From contig CAVRYA010000001.1 of NCBI GenBank assembly GCA_963725315.1, positions 310,001 through 374,000 on the forward strand: 64,000 bases of DNA, given 5' to 3'. This DNA comes from JBBRHQ01 sp963725315. Lineage in GTDB: Bacteria > Actinomycetota > Thermoleophilia > Solirubrobacterales > 70-9. How positions within the stretch are numbered: position 1 is the stretch's first letter; the number at the start of each line of letters is the position of its first letter. The position numbers and the translations under genes were made by a program. Positions 41,907 through 50,796 of this stretch are shown here, piece by piece. The notes below the pieces were generated by a model. The model did not search any database and had not been told where the DNA came from. It saw only the letters and a program-made list of their open reading frames with translations.

Positions 41907-42455
41907 TCACTGCTTCCACTTGACGCTGCAGCCGACCGGCTCGGTCTCGGCCGGCTCGGGTCTGCGGCCCTCCAGCACGGCGTCGAGCGCCCCACGGAGC
42001 CATGCCGCACCCTGATCGGGGTCCTCGTAGTCGGCGTCGGGCGCGCCGCGGTAGCGCAGCCGCAGCTCGGCGTCGAAGACGAACACGTCAGGCGTGGTGC
42101 GCGCGCCGAAGGCGCGGGCGACGGTCTGGCTTCCGTCGTGCAGGTAGGGGTGGGACCAGCCGCCCTCGCGCTCGACCCGGTCGGTCATCGCCTCGAAGGA
42201 GTCGGCCGGGTAGCGATCGGGGTCGTTGGAGTTGACCGCCAGCACCCGTACGCCGCGATCGGCGTAGTCGCGGGCGACATCCTCGAGCCGCTGCTGCCAG
42301 GCCAGTGCGTAGGGGCAGTGGTTGCAGGTCCAGTAGACGACGCTGGCCGGCGCCTCACCGGCGGGACCCAGCTCGTGCGACTCGCCGTCGACCCCGGGCA
42401 GGGTCAGCGTCGGCGCCGCGTCACCGATCCCGATCCCGATCCCGTTCTCGCTCAT
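41907..42455 (-). CDS. Thioredoxin-like redoxin (AhpC/TSA-type)
   Basis: A 182-residue soluble redoxin. It opens GDAAPTLTLPGVDG like peroxiredoxin-type proteins and has the CxxC active site TCNHCPYALAWQQRLE. The remainder (VRVLAVNSNDPDRYPADS, GARTTPDVFVFD with cis-Pro) is a complete thioredoxin fold. No signal peptide. Related bacterial proteins are annotated as thioredoxin-family or redoxin domain proteins; the redox partner is unknown. Its start overlaps the stop of the next upstream gene by 4 bases. Confidence 0.85.
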   Translation of the reverse strand: MSENGIGIGIGDAAPTLTLPGVDGESHELGPAGEAPASVVYWTCNHCPYALAWQQRLEDVARDYADRGVRVLAVNSNDPDRYPADSFEAMTDRVEREGGWSHPYLHDGSQTVARAFGARTTPDVFVFDAELRLRYRGAPDADYEDPDQGAAWLRGALDAVLEGRRPEPAETEPVGCSVKWKQ

Positions 42456-42781
42456 CCATTCCTCCTTGCCGCCGAAAGTGCGTCCCTGATGTCCTCGGGG
42501 TCCGGCAACGGAGAGACACGTCCGTCGCGGCGCCGGTAGACCCGGCAGGTTAGGCCGATCGGCCGCTCGGGGTCAGGCGGCTGGATGTCCTCGCCGGCGA
42601 CGAGGATCGTCGGCGAGCCCGGGAACCCGAGGCGCTCGGCGTCCTCGGGGTCGCTGACCTCGACCACCTCGACGCTGCCGGGATCGAGCCCCTCGCCTTC
42701 CATCTCCGCGCGCAGCATCGCCAGCGCCCGCTCCCAGGAGGGGCACTCCCGCCAGAACAGGAAGCGGATCTCGGGCGTCAC
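42452..42781 (-). CDS. Small thioredoxin-fold protein (CPSW motif)
   Basis: A 109-residue protein beginning VTPEIRFLFWRECPSWERAL. The strand FLFWRECPS, helix, strand VEVVEVSDPEDAERL and GFPGSPTILVAGEDI (with the typical Pro) describe a compact thioredoxin-like fold with a single Cys at the active-site position. I do not assign a reaction. The GTG at 42781 is inferred as start; a frame opens further upstream without a matching family. It overlaps the redoxin gene (4 bases), suggesting a two-gene redox pair. Confidence 0.7.
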   Translation of the reverse strand: MTPEIRFLFWRECPSWERALAMLRAEMEGEGLDPGSVEVVEVSDPEDAERLGFPGSPTILVAGEDIQPPDPERPIGLTCRVYRRRDGRVSPLPDPEDIRDALSAARRNG

Positions 42782-42900
42782 GATGACATTCTCGCCAACC
42801 TCGATCCAGCGCCGCCCGCGAGAGTGATCTCGATCACCAATGGGTGACTTATCGCACTCTCGGCAGCGGCGGCCCGTATTGCGGGTTTCATACTGGATCG

Positions 42901-43836
42901 ATGCAGCCCCGAGCCGGTCCGCCGGCGATCCTCGCCCTGACCTTGGTCGCGCTCTGGGCAACCGCCTGCGGCGGCGGCGAGACCAGCTCGCCGGCCGCCG
43001 GCCGGCAGGGTGGCGCCTCAGGCGGCCAGGAGGGCTCCCGGGTCTTCGTCATCGTCCTCGAGAACCGCGAGTACGGGCAGGTGATCGGGGCCTCCGGCGC
43101 GCCCTACCTCAACCGTCTCGCTCGCCGCGGCGCCCTCGCGACCCGCTACTACGCGATCTCCCACCCCTCGCTTCCCAACTACCTGGCGATGATCGGCGGG
43201 TCCACTTTCGGCATCCGCAGCGATTGCACCCAATGCAGCGCCTCGGGACCGAGCCTGCCCGAACAGCTGAGCGAGGCCGGCGTGGACTGGCGCGCCTACA
43301 TGCAGGGGATGCCGCGCAGCTGCTACCTCGGCGGCTACAGCGGCCGCTACGCGAAGAAGCACAACCCCTTCTACTACTTCCCCTCGATCGTCTCGGAACC
43401 CGCCTCCTGCCGCCGGGTCGTGCCCGGCCGGCGCCTCTTGAGCGACCTTCGCGGCGGCACCTTGCCGACCTTCGGTTGGATCACCCCCGACCTCTGCAAC
43501 GACGCGCACGACTGCGGGCTCGCACGCAGCGACCGCTACCTCTCCCGCCTCGTTCCGGCGCTGCTCCCCCGGCTCGGCCGCAACGGCTACCTCGTCCTCA
43601 CCTTCGATGAAGGCTCGAGCGATCGGGGGTGCTGCGGAGCCCACGGCGGCCGCGTAGCCACGATCCTCGCCGGCCCCGGGGTCCGCAGCGGCGCCCGGCT
43701 CAACCGTCCCTACACGCATTACTCGTTGCTCGCCACGCTGGAACAGAGCTTCGGGTTGCCGCTGCTGCGCGCGGCCGGCCGGGCGGAGCCGATGCGGGCG
43801 GCTTTCAGTCGAAGACGGCCCGCTCGGCTGCGGTGA
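42901..43836 (+). CDS. Secreted phosphoesterase (acid-phosphatase-like, lipoprotein signal)
   Basis: A 311-residue exported protein. The signal ends at a lipobox (ALWATAC; Cys22), followed by a Gly/Ser-rich linker. The catalytic domain resembles the phosphoesterase/phospholipase C family (PF04185): VFVIVLENREYGQVI, SHPSLPNYLAMIGGS, LPTFGWITPDLCNDAHDC and LVLTFDEGSSD, whose Glu, Asn and Asp line the metal site. Substrates are phosphate esters outside the cell. It is on the opposite strand to the threonine genes and overlaps the end of thrC by 32 bases. Confidence 0.85.
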   Translation: MQPRAGPPAILALTLVALWATACGGGETSSPAAGRQGGASGGQEGSRVFVIVLENREYGQVIGASGAPYLNRLARRGALATRYYAISHPSLPNYLAMIGGSTFGIRSDCTQCSASGPSLPEQLSEAGVDWRAYMQGMPRSCYLGGYSGRYAKKHNPFYYFPSIVSEPASCRRVVPGRRLLSDLRGGTLPTFGWITPDLCNDAHDCGLARSDRYLSRLVPALLPRLGRNGYLVLTFDEGSSDRGCCGAHGGRVATILAGPGVRSGARLNRPYTHYSLLATLEQSFGLPLLRAAGRAEPMRAAFSRRRPARLR

Positions 43837-44893
43837 TCTCGTTCTCGCAGCTGATCACGGCCGGCGCCTTGCCGAGCGCCGTGTCGGGGTCCTTGAGCCC
43901 GTGGCCGGTGAGCACGCAGACCACGGTCTCCGGCGGAGCGCTTCCCTCGGCGACCGGGAGGCCGTGGGCGAGGATGCCGGCGACCGAGGCGGCCGAGGCG
44001 GGCTCGCAGAAGACGCCCTCGCTGGCCGCCAGCCAGCGGTAGGCGTCGAGGATCTGCTCGTCGGAGACCGCGGCAACTCGCCCCCGTGAGGCGGTGAAAG
44101 CGTCCATCGCCTCCTCCCAACGGGCCGGGTTGCCGATCCGGATCGCCGATGCGACCGTCTCGGGGTTCTCCACCGGGGCGCCGTGGACCAGCGGCGCCGC
44201 CCCCTCGGCCTGGAAGCCGTAGAGGACCGGGGCCGCGGAGGACTCGCGGAAGCCGCGCCAGTAGGCGGTGACGTTGCCGGCGTTGCCGACCGGGATCGCC
44301 AGCGCGTCGGGGGCCTCGCCCAGCTCCTCGATCACCTCGAAGGCCGCCGTCTTCTGCCCCTCGATCCGGTAGGGGTTCACCGAGTTGACCAGCTCGATCG
44401 GATGGCGCTCGGCCAGCTGACGGACGATCGTCAGAGCGTCGTCGAAGTTCCCGCGCAGGGCGATCACCCGCGCCCCGTGCATCAGCGCCTGGGCCAGCTT
44501 GCCGATCGCGATCTTCCCCTCCGGCACGATCACGGCCCCGCGCATCCCCGCCTTGGCGGCATAGGCCGCGGCGCTCGCCGCCGTGTTGCCCGTGGAGGCG
44601 CAGATCACCGCCTCGACGCCCCGGCCCTTGGCCCGCGAAACGGCGACGGTCATCCCCCGGTCCTTGAAGCTCCCGGTCGGGTTGGCGCCATCGAACTTCA
44701 ACCAAACGCGCGCACCGACCCGCTCCGACAACCGCTCGGCGGGAATCAGCGGCGTCGACCCCTCGTTGAGGCTCACCACCGGATCCCCCGGCTCAAGGGG
44801 CAATCGATCCCGATATCTCTCGATCAGCGGCTCGGGCATGTTCCAAGGTGGCTGTGGCGAGGGTGCCGGCGGCCACCCAGGCGGAATGTCCAT
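43805..44893 (-). CDS. thrC: Threonine synthase
   Basis: A PLP-dependent fold-type II enzyme of up to 362 residues that converts O-phosphohomoserine to threonine. The PLP Lys is K77 in GSFKDRG, with ASTGNTAASAAAYAAK (phosphate region) and AIPVGNAGNVTAYWRG. The first 18 residues are proline-rich, so a start at MPEPLIERY (44839) is also possible. Upstream are hom and lysA on the same strand, about 105 bases away; the 3' end overlaps the convergent phosphoesterase. Confidence 0.94.
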   Translation of the reverse strand: MDIPPGWPPAPSPQPPWNMPEPLIERYRDRLPLEPGDPVVSLNEGSTPLIPAERLSERVGARVWLKFDGANPTGSFKDRGMTVAVSRAKGRGVEAVICASTGNTAASAAAYAAKAGMRGAVIVPEGKIAIGKLAQALMHGARVIALRGNFDDALTIVRQLAERHPIELVNSVNPYRIEGQKTAAFEVIEELGEAPDALAIPVGNAGNVTAYWRGFRESSAAPVLYGFQAEGAAPLVHGAPVENPETVASAIRIGNPARWEEAMDAFTASRGRVAAVSDEQILDAYRWLAASEGVFCEPASAASVAGILAHGLPVAEGSAPPETVVCVLTGHGLKDPDTALGKAPAVISCENEITAAERAVFD

Positions 44894-44998
44894 TCGGCCC
44901 CGCGGGGAAATTTTGGCGCCGAAGGCGCACTAGATTCGGCCGCGAAGCGGCCGCCAAATTCCGAATGGGTGGTTGCCGGTGCCCCCTTCACCGCCACC

Positions 44999-46223
44999 TC
45001 AACCGAACTCTTCCTCGATCACGCGGATGGATCGTGGAGGCGAGCGGAGGAAGTCCAGGCGGGCGATCTCTTCCATTGCAGCTGAGAAGCGCGATTCCAG
45101 GCATTCGTGGAGGACCATCACCAGGCGCGCGTCGTTGCCCATGCCGCGCTGGACGACGCTCTTGACCGAGACCTCGTGGTCTCCGAGGATCGCGGCGATT
45201 TGGGCGAGCACCCCGGGCCGGTCCGCCACCTCCAAGTGCAGGTAGAAGGAGGAGGGAACGTCGGTTACCAGGGGAAGCTCGACGCGCGTCTCGTGGACGG
45301 GCGTGTCGCCGCTGATGATCGAGACCACGTCTCCCAGCACGGCCGAAGCCGTTTGGATGCCGCCGGCTCCCGGGCCCGACATCGTCACCTCGGTGATCGC
45401 CGGGGCCTCGACCATGACCGCGTTGAAGGGTCCGCCGACCGGGGCCAACGGGTGGCCCTCGTAGAGGAAGCAGGGGAAGACGCGGACGCTGACTCCGCCC
45501 TCGAGGCGCTCGGCGACACCGAGCAGCTTCAGCGAGAGGCCGAACTCCTTGGCGTAGGAGAGGTCGTCGGGCTGGACCCCCTCGATCCCCTCGAACGGCA
45601 CCTGCTCAAGCGAGACCGGGGTGTGGAAGGCGAGGCGCGCGAGGATCGCCATCTTCGCCGCCGCGTCGGCGCCATTGACGTCCTCGGTCGGGTCGGCCTC
45701 GGCGTAGCCCAGCTCCTGGGCGCGAGCCAGCACCTCGGCATAGGCGGCGCCGCTCGCCGCCATCTCACTGAGGATGAAGTTGGTGGTGCCGTTGACGATC
45801 CCGAAGACCTTCGCCACCTCGGTCACCCCGAGGCTCTCCTGGATCACCCGGATGATCGGGATCACCCCGGCGACCGCGGCCTCGAAGCGAAGCTGGACGC
45901 CGGCCTCGCGGGCGGCCTCGAAGAGCTCGTCGCCGTGCTGCGCGAGCAGCTGCTTGTTGGCCGTGACCACCGGCTTGCCGCCGCGCAGGGCCGCGAGGAC
46001 GTGATCGCGGGCCGGCTCGATCCCTCCCATCAGCTCGACCACGATCTCGGAGGAGTCGAGGATCTCGGAGGCGTCGCCGCGAGCTGCGGGTGAGGATCCC
46101 CGAGACCTCCGGCCGGCGGCCGGTCGCCGCCTCGACCGCGCCGGCGCGCTCGGCCAGCAGCTCGGCGAAGGCCGAGCCCACCGTCCCGTGTCCGAGCAGC
46201 CCTATGCGCACCGGCTCCCCCAT
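44999..46223 (-). pseudogene. hom: Homoserine dehydrogenase with ACT domain, frameshifted as sequenced
   Basis: The enzyme reduces aspartate semialdehyde to homoserine with NAD(P)H. The N-terminal frame has the cofactor loop GLLGHGTVGSAFAELL and ends in sense near GILTRS; the downstream frame has VVELMGGIEPARDHVL, TANKQLLAQHG, the catalytic region GIVNGTTNFIL and a C-terminal ACT domain (FYLHLEVADRPGVLAQIA). The frames differ by one shift at about 46075-46088 (GCTCGCGGCGA); removing one base or adding two restores a normal 400-residue protein (TRS.GDASEIL). An essential biosynthetic gene with an otherwise perfect sequence suggests a sequencing or assembly error. It lies 3 bases after lysA. 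Confidence 0.88.
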
Positions 46224-46226
46224 CGC

Positions 46227-47552
46227 TCAGCCGACGTCCCGCGCCAGCAGATCCTCGTAGCTCTCCCGCCGCACCACCGCCCTCGCCTCGCCGTCCCTGC
46301 AGAAGACGACCGGCGGGCGCGGCACGCCGTTGTAGTTGTTGGCAAGGGAGTGCCCGTAGGCCCCGGTCGCCGGGGTCACGAGGACGTCGCCGACGCTGGG
46401 CGAGGCCAGCAGCGCCTCGCGAACGATGATGTCGCCGGACTCGCAGTGCATCCCGGCGATCGTCACCGGGGTGTCGGGGGCGGCACCGGCACGGTCGGCG
46501 ATCACCGCCTCATACCGGGACCCGTAGAGCATCGGCCGCAGGTTGTCGGACATGCCGCCATCGACGGCGACGTAGGTTCGCACCCCGGGGATCTCCTTGA
46601 CGGTGCCGACGGTGTAGGCGGTGACCCCGGCGTTGCCGACCAGCGAGCGGCCGGGCTCGATCAGGACCCGCGGCCCCTCGCCGAAGACCTCGCGCACCGC
46701 AGCCACCTTGACCTCGGCGTATTCGTCGATCGAGGGGGGTTCGTCGCCCTCCTCGTAGGCGATGCCGAGGCCGCCCCCGACGTTGACGAGGCGGCACCAC
46801 TCGCCGCCCAGCTGGCCGAGGGCGCGGATCGCCAAGGTGTAGGGCTCGAGCTCGAGGACCTGCGAGCCGATGTGGGTGTGGAGGCCGACCAGGTTGAGCC
46901 GCTCCGAGGCGAGCACCCTGGCGATCGCCTCCTCCGCGAGGCCGTCGGCGAGCCCGAAGCCGAACTTCGAGTCGATCTGCCCCGTCTGCACGTAGTCGTG
47001 GGTCGAGGGGCTGACGCCGGGCGTCACCCGCACCAGAACGTCCTGGCGGCGGTCGAGCAGATGCTCGCAGCGGCCGATCTCGTCGAAGGAGTCGAGGATC
47101 AGGTGGCCGACTCCGGAGCGCGCCGCCAGCAGGATCTCCTCGTCGGACTTGTTGTTGCCGTGCATGTGGATCCGGGCGGGGTCGAAACCCGCCCGCAGCG
47201 CCATCGTCAGCTCGCCGCCCGAGGCGACGTCCACCGACAGCCCCTCCTCTGCGAAGAGGCGATACGTCGCGGTGCAGGGCATCGCCTTGCTGGCGAAGAG
47301 GACCTCCGAATCGGGGTCGTGACGCGCCAGCGCGTCCCTGTAGGCGCGGGCGCGGGCGCGCATGTCGTCCTCGGCGTAGACGTAGGCCGGAGTCCCGAAC
47401 TCGGCCGCCACCTCGAGCAGGTCGCAGCCGGCGATCTCGAGGTGACCGCGCTCGTTCACGCGGCTGCCGATCGGGTAGACCGGGGAGCCCGCGATCCTCT
47501 CGGCGTCGGCGACGCCGCTCTGTGGGCGCTCGGATGGCATCGGGATCGGCAT
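46227..47552 (-). CDS. lysA: Diaminopimelate decarboxylase
   Basis: A 441-residue PLP enzyme of the alanine-racemase-like fold III, making lysine from meso-diaminopimelate. PLP Lys is K89 (FASKAMP); HIGSQV, the Gly-rich GGGLGIAY and the CESGD active-site cysteine from the second monomer are all present. The N-terminal extension before YPIGSRV is common in actinobacteria. A start at MPSERPQ (47540) is possible. It is the first gene of a lysA-hom-thrC run and ends 3 bases before hom. Confidence 0.95.
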   Translation of the reverse strand: MPIPMPSERPQSGVADAERIAGSPVYPIGSRVNERGHLEIAGCDLLEVAAEFGTPAYVYAEDDMRARARAYRDALARHDPDSEVLFASKAMPCTATYRLFAEEGLSVDVASGGELTMALRAGFDPARIHMHGNNKSDEEILLAARSGVGHLILDSFDEIGRCEHLLDRRQDVLVRVTPGVSPSTHDYVQTGQIDSKFGFGLADGLAEEAIARVLASERLNLVGLHTHIGSQVLELEPYTLAIRALGQLGGEWCRLVNVGGGLGIAYEEGDEPPSIDEYAEVKVAAVREVFGEGPRVLIEPGRSLVGNAGVTAYTVGTVKEIPGVRTYVAVDGGMSDNLRPMLYGSRYEAVIADRAGAAPDTPVTIAGMHCESGDIIVREALLASPSVGDVLVTPATGAYGHSLANNYNGVPRPPVVFCRDGEARAVVRRESYEDLLARDVG

Positions 47553-47598
47553 TGTGACGGGTCGCGAACCGTCGCCGCCTTCAGTCAGGATGGGCGCG

Positions 47599-48309
47599 AT
47601 GGAACTCCCAGCACCGCGCGGCCCGCAGCGAAGCGGCAGCGACGGCGGCCTCGCCTACGACCTCTGGCTGCCCGCGGATCCCCCGCCCTGGCCCGGGATC
47701 CTGATCGTCCACGGCGCCGGCTCGCGCCGGCAGAACCACTCCGACTTCGCCCGCCTCGCCCGCGCCTCCGGTTGGGCGGCGCTGGGCTACGACCAGCGCG
47801 GGCACGGGGACAGCCCGGGTGAGATGTCGGACGCGGCGGTCGCCGACGCCGGGGCGATGGCGCGACTGCTCGGCGACGTCGATGGAGTCGACTCTGAGCG
47901 GGTCTGCGCCCGCGGCTCGAGCATGGGCGGCTTCGTCGCGATCCACGCCGCCGCCGCGGAGGAGGCGATCGCCGGCGCGATCGCGATCTGCCCCGCGGAC
48001 GAGGCGCTGCTGCTCGAGGGGATCCGCCGGGGCCGGCTGGAGATGGCGGTCGACGAGGACGCGCTGCTCCCCTGGCTCGAGCGCCATGACCTGGGCGAGG
48101 CCGCCGAGGCGATGGGCGCGAAGCCGTTGATTCTGCTGCACGCCGAGGGCGACGAGCAGGTCCCCGTCGCGCTCTCCCGGGAGCTGCACGCGCGTGCCGG
48201 CGAGCCGAAGAAGCTGATCGTCGTGCCCGGGGGCCACCACCGCTCGGTCCAGCACGATTCCGAGCTTCAGGGGGCGGCACTGCGCTGGCTCGGGCGGGCA
48301 TTTCCGTAA
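47599..48309 (+). CDS. Alpha/beta hydrolase
   Basis: A 236-residue alpha/beta-hydrolase. The oxyanion-type opening ILIVHGAGSRRQ, the nucleophile elbow GSSMGG (Ser in ARGSSMGGF) and the C-terminal catalytic His in VPGGHHRSVQ follow the family order; an acid is expected in HAEGDEQVPV. It is probably a cytoplasmic esterase or peptidase-like protein of the dienelactone-hydrolase style. The ATG at 47599 is chosen; the longer frame reaches the lysA start region. It is followed by a pair of palindromic repeats. Confidence 0.85.
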   Translation: MELPAPRGPQRSGSDGGLAYDLWLPADPPPWPGILIVHGAGSRRQNHSDFARLARASGWAALGYDQRGHGDSPGEMSDAAVADAGAMARLLGDVDGVDSERVCARGSSMGGFVAIHAAAAEEAIAGAIAICPADEALLLEGIRRGRLEMAVDEDALLPWLERHDLGEAAEAMGAKPLILLHAEGDEQVPVALSRELHARAGEPKKLIVVPGGHHRSVQHDSELQGAALRWLGRAFP

Positions 48310-48310
48310 G

Positions 48311-48438
48311 GCCGGCGCGGCTCACATGACGCCGGCAGAGGCATGTCAGGCGGCGAAGCCGCCGCAAGTCGGGTTCTTTGCCGGCGCGGCTCACATGACG
48401 CCGGCACATGCATGTCAGGCGGCGAAGCCGCCGCAAGT
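48311..48438 (-). repeat. Double-hairpin intergenic repeat, locus 1 (two tandem units)
   Basis: Two units, 48311-48369 and 48380-48438, almost identical. Each has a TGCCGGCG/CGCCGGCA stem (long loop with TCATGTGAGCC) and, about 10 bases away, a GGCGGC-TTC-GCCGCC stem, joined by a TGACATGC string. Relative to loci 2 and 3 the units here lie on the minus strand. They fill the gap between the convergent hydrolase and peptidase genes. An open frame through them is a by-product of the repeat. Confidence 0.85.
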
Positions 48439-48445
48439 TGTTCCT

Positions 48446-49666
48446 CTAGAGGTAGCCCATCGGATCGACCGGCGTGCCGTTGACCCTGACCTCGAAGTGG
48501 AGGTGAGGCCCGAAGCAGTAGCCGGTGCAGTCCGAGTACCCGATCACCTGTCCCTGGGAGACCTGCTGGCCCGCCGAGACGGCGAAGGACTCCTGGTGCG
48601 CGTAGCACGTCTGCAGGCCCCCACCATGGTCGATGCAGGTGAAGTTGCCGTAGCCGCCGCTGGCCGACTCGGGCTCGGTGAAGACCACGGTCCCGGCCGC
48701 GGCGGCGCGGATCGGAGTCCCCGTCCCGACCGCGATGTCTATCCCGGGGTGCATCTCCGATCCGCCGAAGCGCCAGCCGAAGGGTGAGACGACCGCGCCG
48801 TCCACAGGCCAGATGAAGCCGGCCGAGCTCGGCGCGGGAAGTGGCCCGGCCGGCAGCGGCGCCGAGGCCGTGGCGGCCTGCAGCTGCGCCTGGATCTTGC
48901 TCTGGATGTCGGCGACCGATCCTTCGAGCTTCTGCTCGGACTCCTTGATCTGCGCGAGCGCGGCCTCGCGCCTGCCGCGGGCGGCGACCAGGTCGGCCTG
49001 GCGGCTCTCGACGCTGGCGCGGGCGCTCGCGAGCTGCTGCTCCTTGGCGGCGATCGCGTCCCGTGCCGCCTCGATCCGCCGGCGTGCCTCGGCGAGGCGG
49101 ATCACGGTCCGCTTGGCCTCGTTTCGAAGCTGGCGGACCCGCCCGACCACCGTCTCCTGATAGCCCTGGATCCGCTTCAGGTACTCGGCCCGCGCCACCA
49201 TGTCGTCGAATCCCTGCGAGGAGAGCAGCACCGTGAGCACGTCGGGGCTGCCCGACTCGTAGATCGCCACCAGCTGCTCACGCAGGTTGACCAGGGCGAT
49301 CTTCAGGTGCTTGCGGACCAGCGCCAGGTGGGCGCGGGCCCGCCGCAGGTCGGCGATCGCCTGGTCAAGCTCGGCCTGCTTGGCGAGAAGCTGGGCGTGG
49401 ACGGTGGCCTCCTGCCTGCGCAGGGCGGCGACCGCCGAGGTGAGGCTCGAGATCTGGCCCTCGTAGCGCGAGATCGTCGTGGTCAATACGCCCTTACGCG
49501 AGCGCACCTTCTCCAGGCGAGCCTGCTTGGCGTCGAGACTCGACTGCAGATCGGAGGCGGAAGCGCTGCCGGAGAAGAGCGCGAGTAGGCAGGCGGCGGC
49601 CAGCGCGACGACGGTCGCGGCGAGGGCGCTGAAGCGCGCCAGGGGAGGTCGATCCTGGTCGATCAC
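48446..49666 (-). CDS. Secreted LytM-type (M23) peptidase with coiled coil
   Basis: A 406-residue exported protein. A signal segment (ALAATVVALAAACLLALFSG) is followed by about 210 residues of coiled coil (SSLDAKQARLEKVRSRKG to ADIQSKIQAQLQAATAS), then a Pro/Ala linker and an M23 domain with HxxxD (MHPGIDIAVG) and HLHFEVRVNG, the zinc ligands. The layout is that of EnvC/NlpD-like or RipA-partner cell-wall hydrolases acting in division. It is active if the zinc site is filled; both motifs are intact. The end is 7 bases from the repeat locus. Confidence 0.9.
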   Translation of the reverse strand: MIDQDRPPLARFSALAATVVALAAACLLALFSGSASASDLQSSLDAKQARLEKVRSRKGVLTTTISRYEGQISSLTSAVAALRRQEATVHAQLLAKQAELDQAIADLRRARAHLALVRKHLKIALVNLREQLVAIYESGSPDVLTVLLSSQGFDDMVARAEYLKRIQGYQETVVGRVRQLRNEAKRTVIRLAEARRRIEAARDAIAAKEQQLASARASVESRQADLVAARGRREAALAQIKESEQKLEGSVADIQSKIQAQLQAATASAPLPAGPLPAPSSAGFIWPVDGAVVSPFGWRFGGSEMHPGIDIAVGTGTPIRAAAAGTVVFTEPESASGGYGNFTCIDHGGGLQTCYAHQESFAVSAGQQVSQGQVIGYSDCTGYCFGPHLHFEVRVNGTPVDPMGYL

Positions 49667-49824
49667 GGCATCCTTCGAGCCTGCCGCAGCACTCGATCAC
49701 GGAGGTCCGGGGCAGGCGCCCGAGGCTAGCTAAGGCGGCGACCCGTTCCCGTCAGCCCGGGGCCGGTGCAACCCCGGTTGCGAACCGTGCGTAATTCAGC
49801 GCCGATCCGGCTGGGATAGTGCTA

Positions 49825-50769
49825 TTACGCACGAGGTGGAGGGGGCTCGACCTCGAGCAGCTCGTCGGCGGCCTCCTCCTCCATCTGCAGCGTGGTGTGC
49901 TCGATTCCGAAGCGGTCTCGGACCGCGACCTCGAGGTTGCGGCGGATCAGGTCGCGATCGGATCCCTCCTCGACGACCACGTGCGCCGAGAGGGCGCCGA
50001 AACCGGCGGTGAGGGTCCAGACGTGCAGGTCGTGAACCGAGCAGACCCCCGGGACCGCCGCGAAGACGCTCTGCAGCTCCTCCATGTCGAACCCGGGCGG
50101 CGCCGCCTCCATCAGCACGTCCACCGGCTCGCGGATCAGCCTCCAGGAGGAGGCGAGGATCAGGGCGGCGATCGCGAGGCTGACGATCGGGTCGACGACC
50201 GAGGAGCCGCCGGCGAGGACGACGGCGCCGGCCACCACAACCCCGAGTGACCCGAGGGCGTCCGCGGCGCTGTGGCGCAGCACCCCCTCGAGGTTGATGT
50301 CGCTGCGGTGGCCGCGGACCAGGACCAGGGTCGCGGCGGCGTTCCCGGCGACCCCGAAGAGGCCGAGGGCAAGCACGCCCCCCGCCTCGATCGAGGGCGG
50401 GTCGGAGAGCCTGCCGATCGCCTCGATCGCGATCAGCACCGCCACCGCGACGAGGGTGAGGCCGTTGGCCAGCGCCGCCAGGACCTCGCTGCGCTGGTAG
50501 CCGAAGGTCCGCCTTGGCCCGCCCGGGCGCGCCGCCAGCCGGGCGGCCGCCAGCGCCAGCGCGATCGCACCGACGTCGGAGAGGACGTGCCCGGCGTCGG
50601 CGAGCACCGCCAGCGAGCCGGTGATGATCCCGCCGACCAGCTCGACCGCGAGCATCGCCAGGTTGATCGCCAGTGCGAAACCCATCCGGCGGCGGCTGTC
50701 GCCGCGGCGCTGCTCGAGCGCCTCGCCGCCGTGAGCGCGCCCGTGACCGAGGCCGTGGACATGAGCCAT
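49825..50769 (-). CDS. Cation diffusion facilitator (zinc/cadmium/cobalt efflux)
   Basis: A 314-residue CDF transporter of the ZitB/CzcD group. After a His-rich start (HVHGLGHGRAHGG) come six membrane segments; the transport-site motifs are in segment II (DAGHVLSDVG) and segment V (HSAADALGSLG). The cytoplasmic C-terminal domain (VPGVCSVHDLHVWTLTAG) binds metal and dimerises. It exchanges divalent metal for protons, giving zinc or similar metal resistance. It ends upstream of the M23 peptidase and starts close to the acyl-CoA dehydrogenase stop. Confidence 0.92.
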   Translation of the reverse strand: MAHVHGLGHGRAHGGEALEQRRGDSRRRMGFALAINLAMLAVELVGGIITGSLAVLADAGHVLSDVGAIALALAAARLAARPGGPRRTFGYQRSEVLAALANGLTLVAVAVLIAIEAIGRLSDPPSIEAGGVLALGLFGVAGNAAATLVLVRGHRSDINLEGVLRHSAADALGSLGVVVAGAVVLAGGSSVVDPIVSLAIAALILASSWRLIREPVDVLMEAAPPGFDMEELQSVFAAVPGVCSVHDLHVWTLTAGFGALSAHVVVEEGSDRDLIRRNLEVAVRDRFGIEHTTLQMEEEAADELLEVEPPPPRA

Positions 50770-50796
50770 GGCCCGAGCTTAGAACCGCGGCTGGCG

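Noticed and set aside
48267..48608. Minus-strand frame containing repeated SPPDM.PASCEPRR peptides
   Set aside because: The repetition comes from the two tandem double-hairpin units, not from a protein repeat; the frame also overlaps the M23 gene in another frame.
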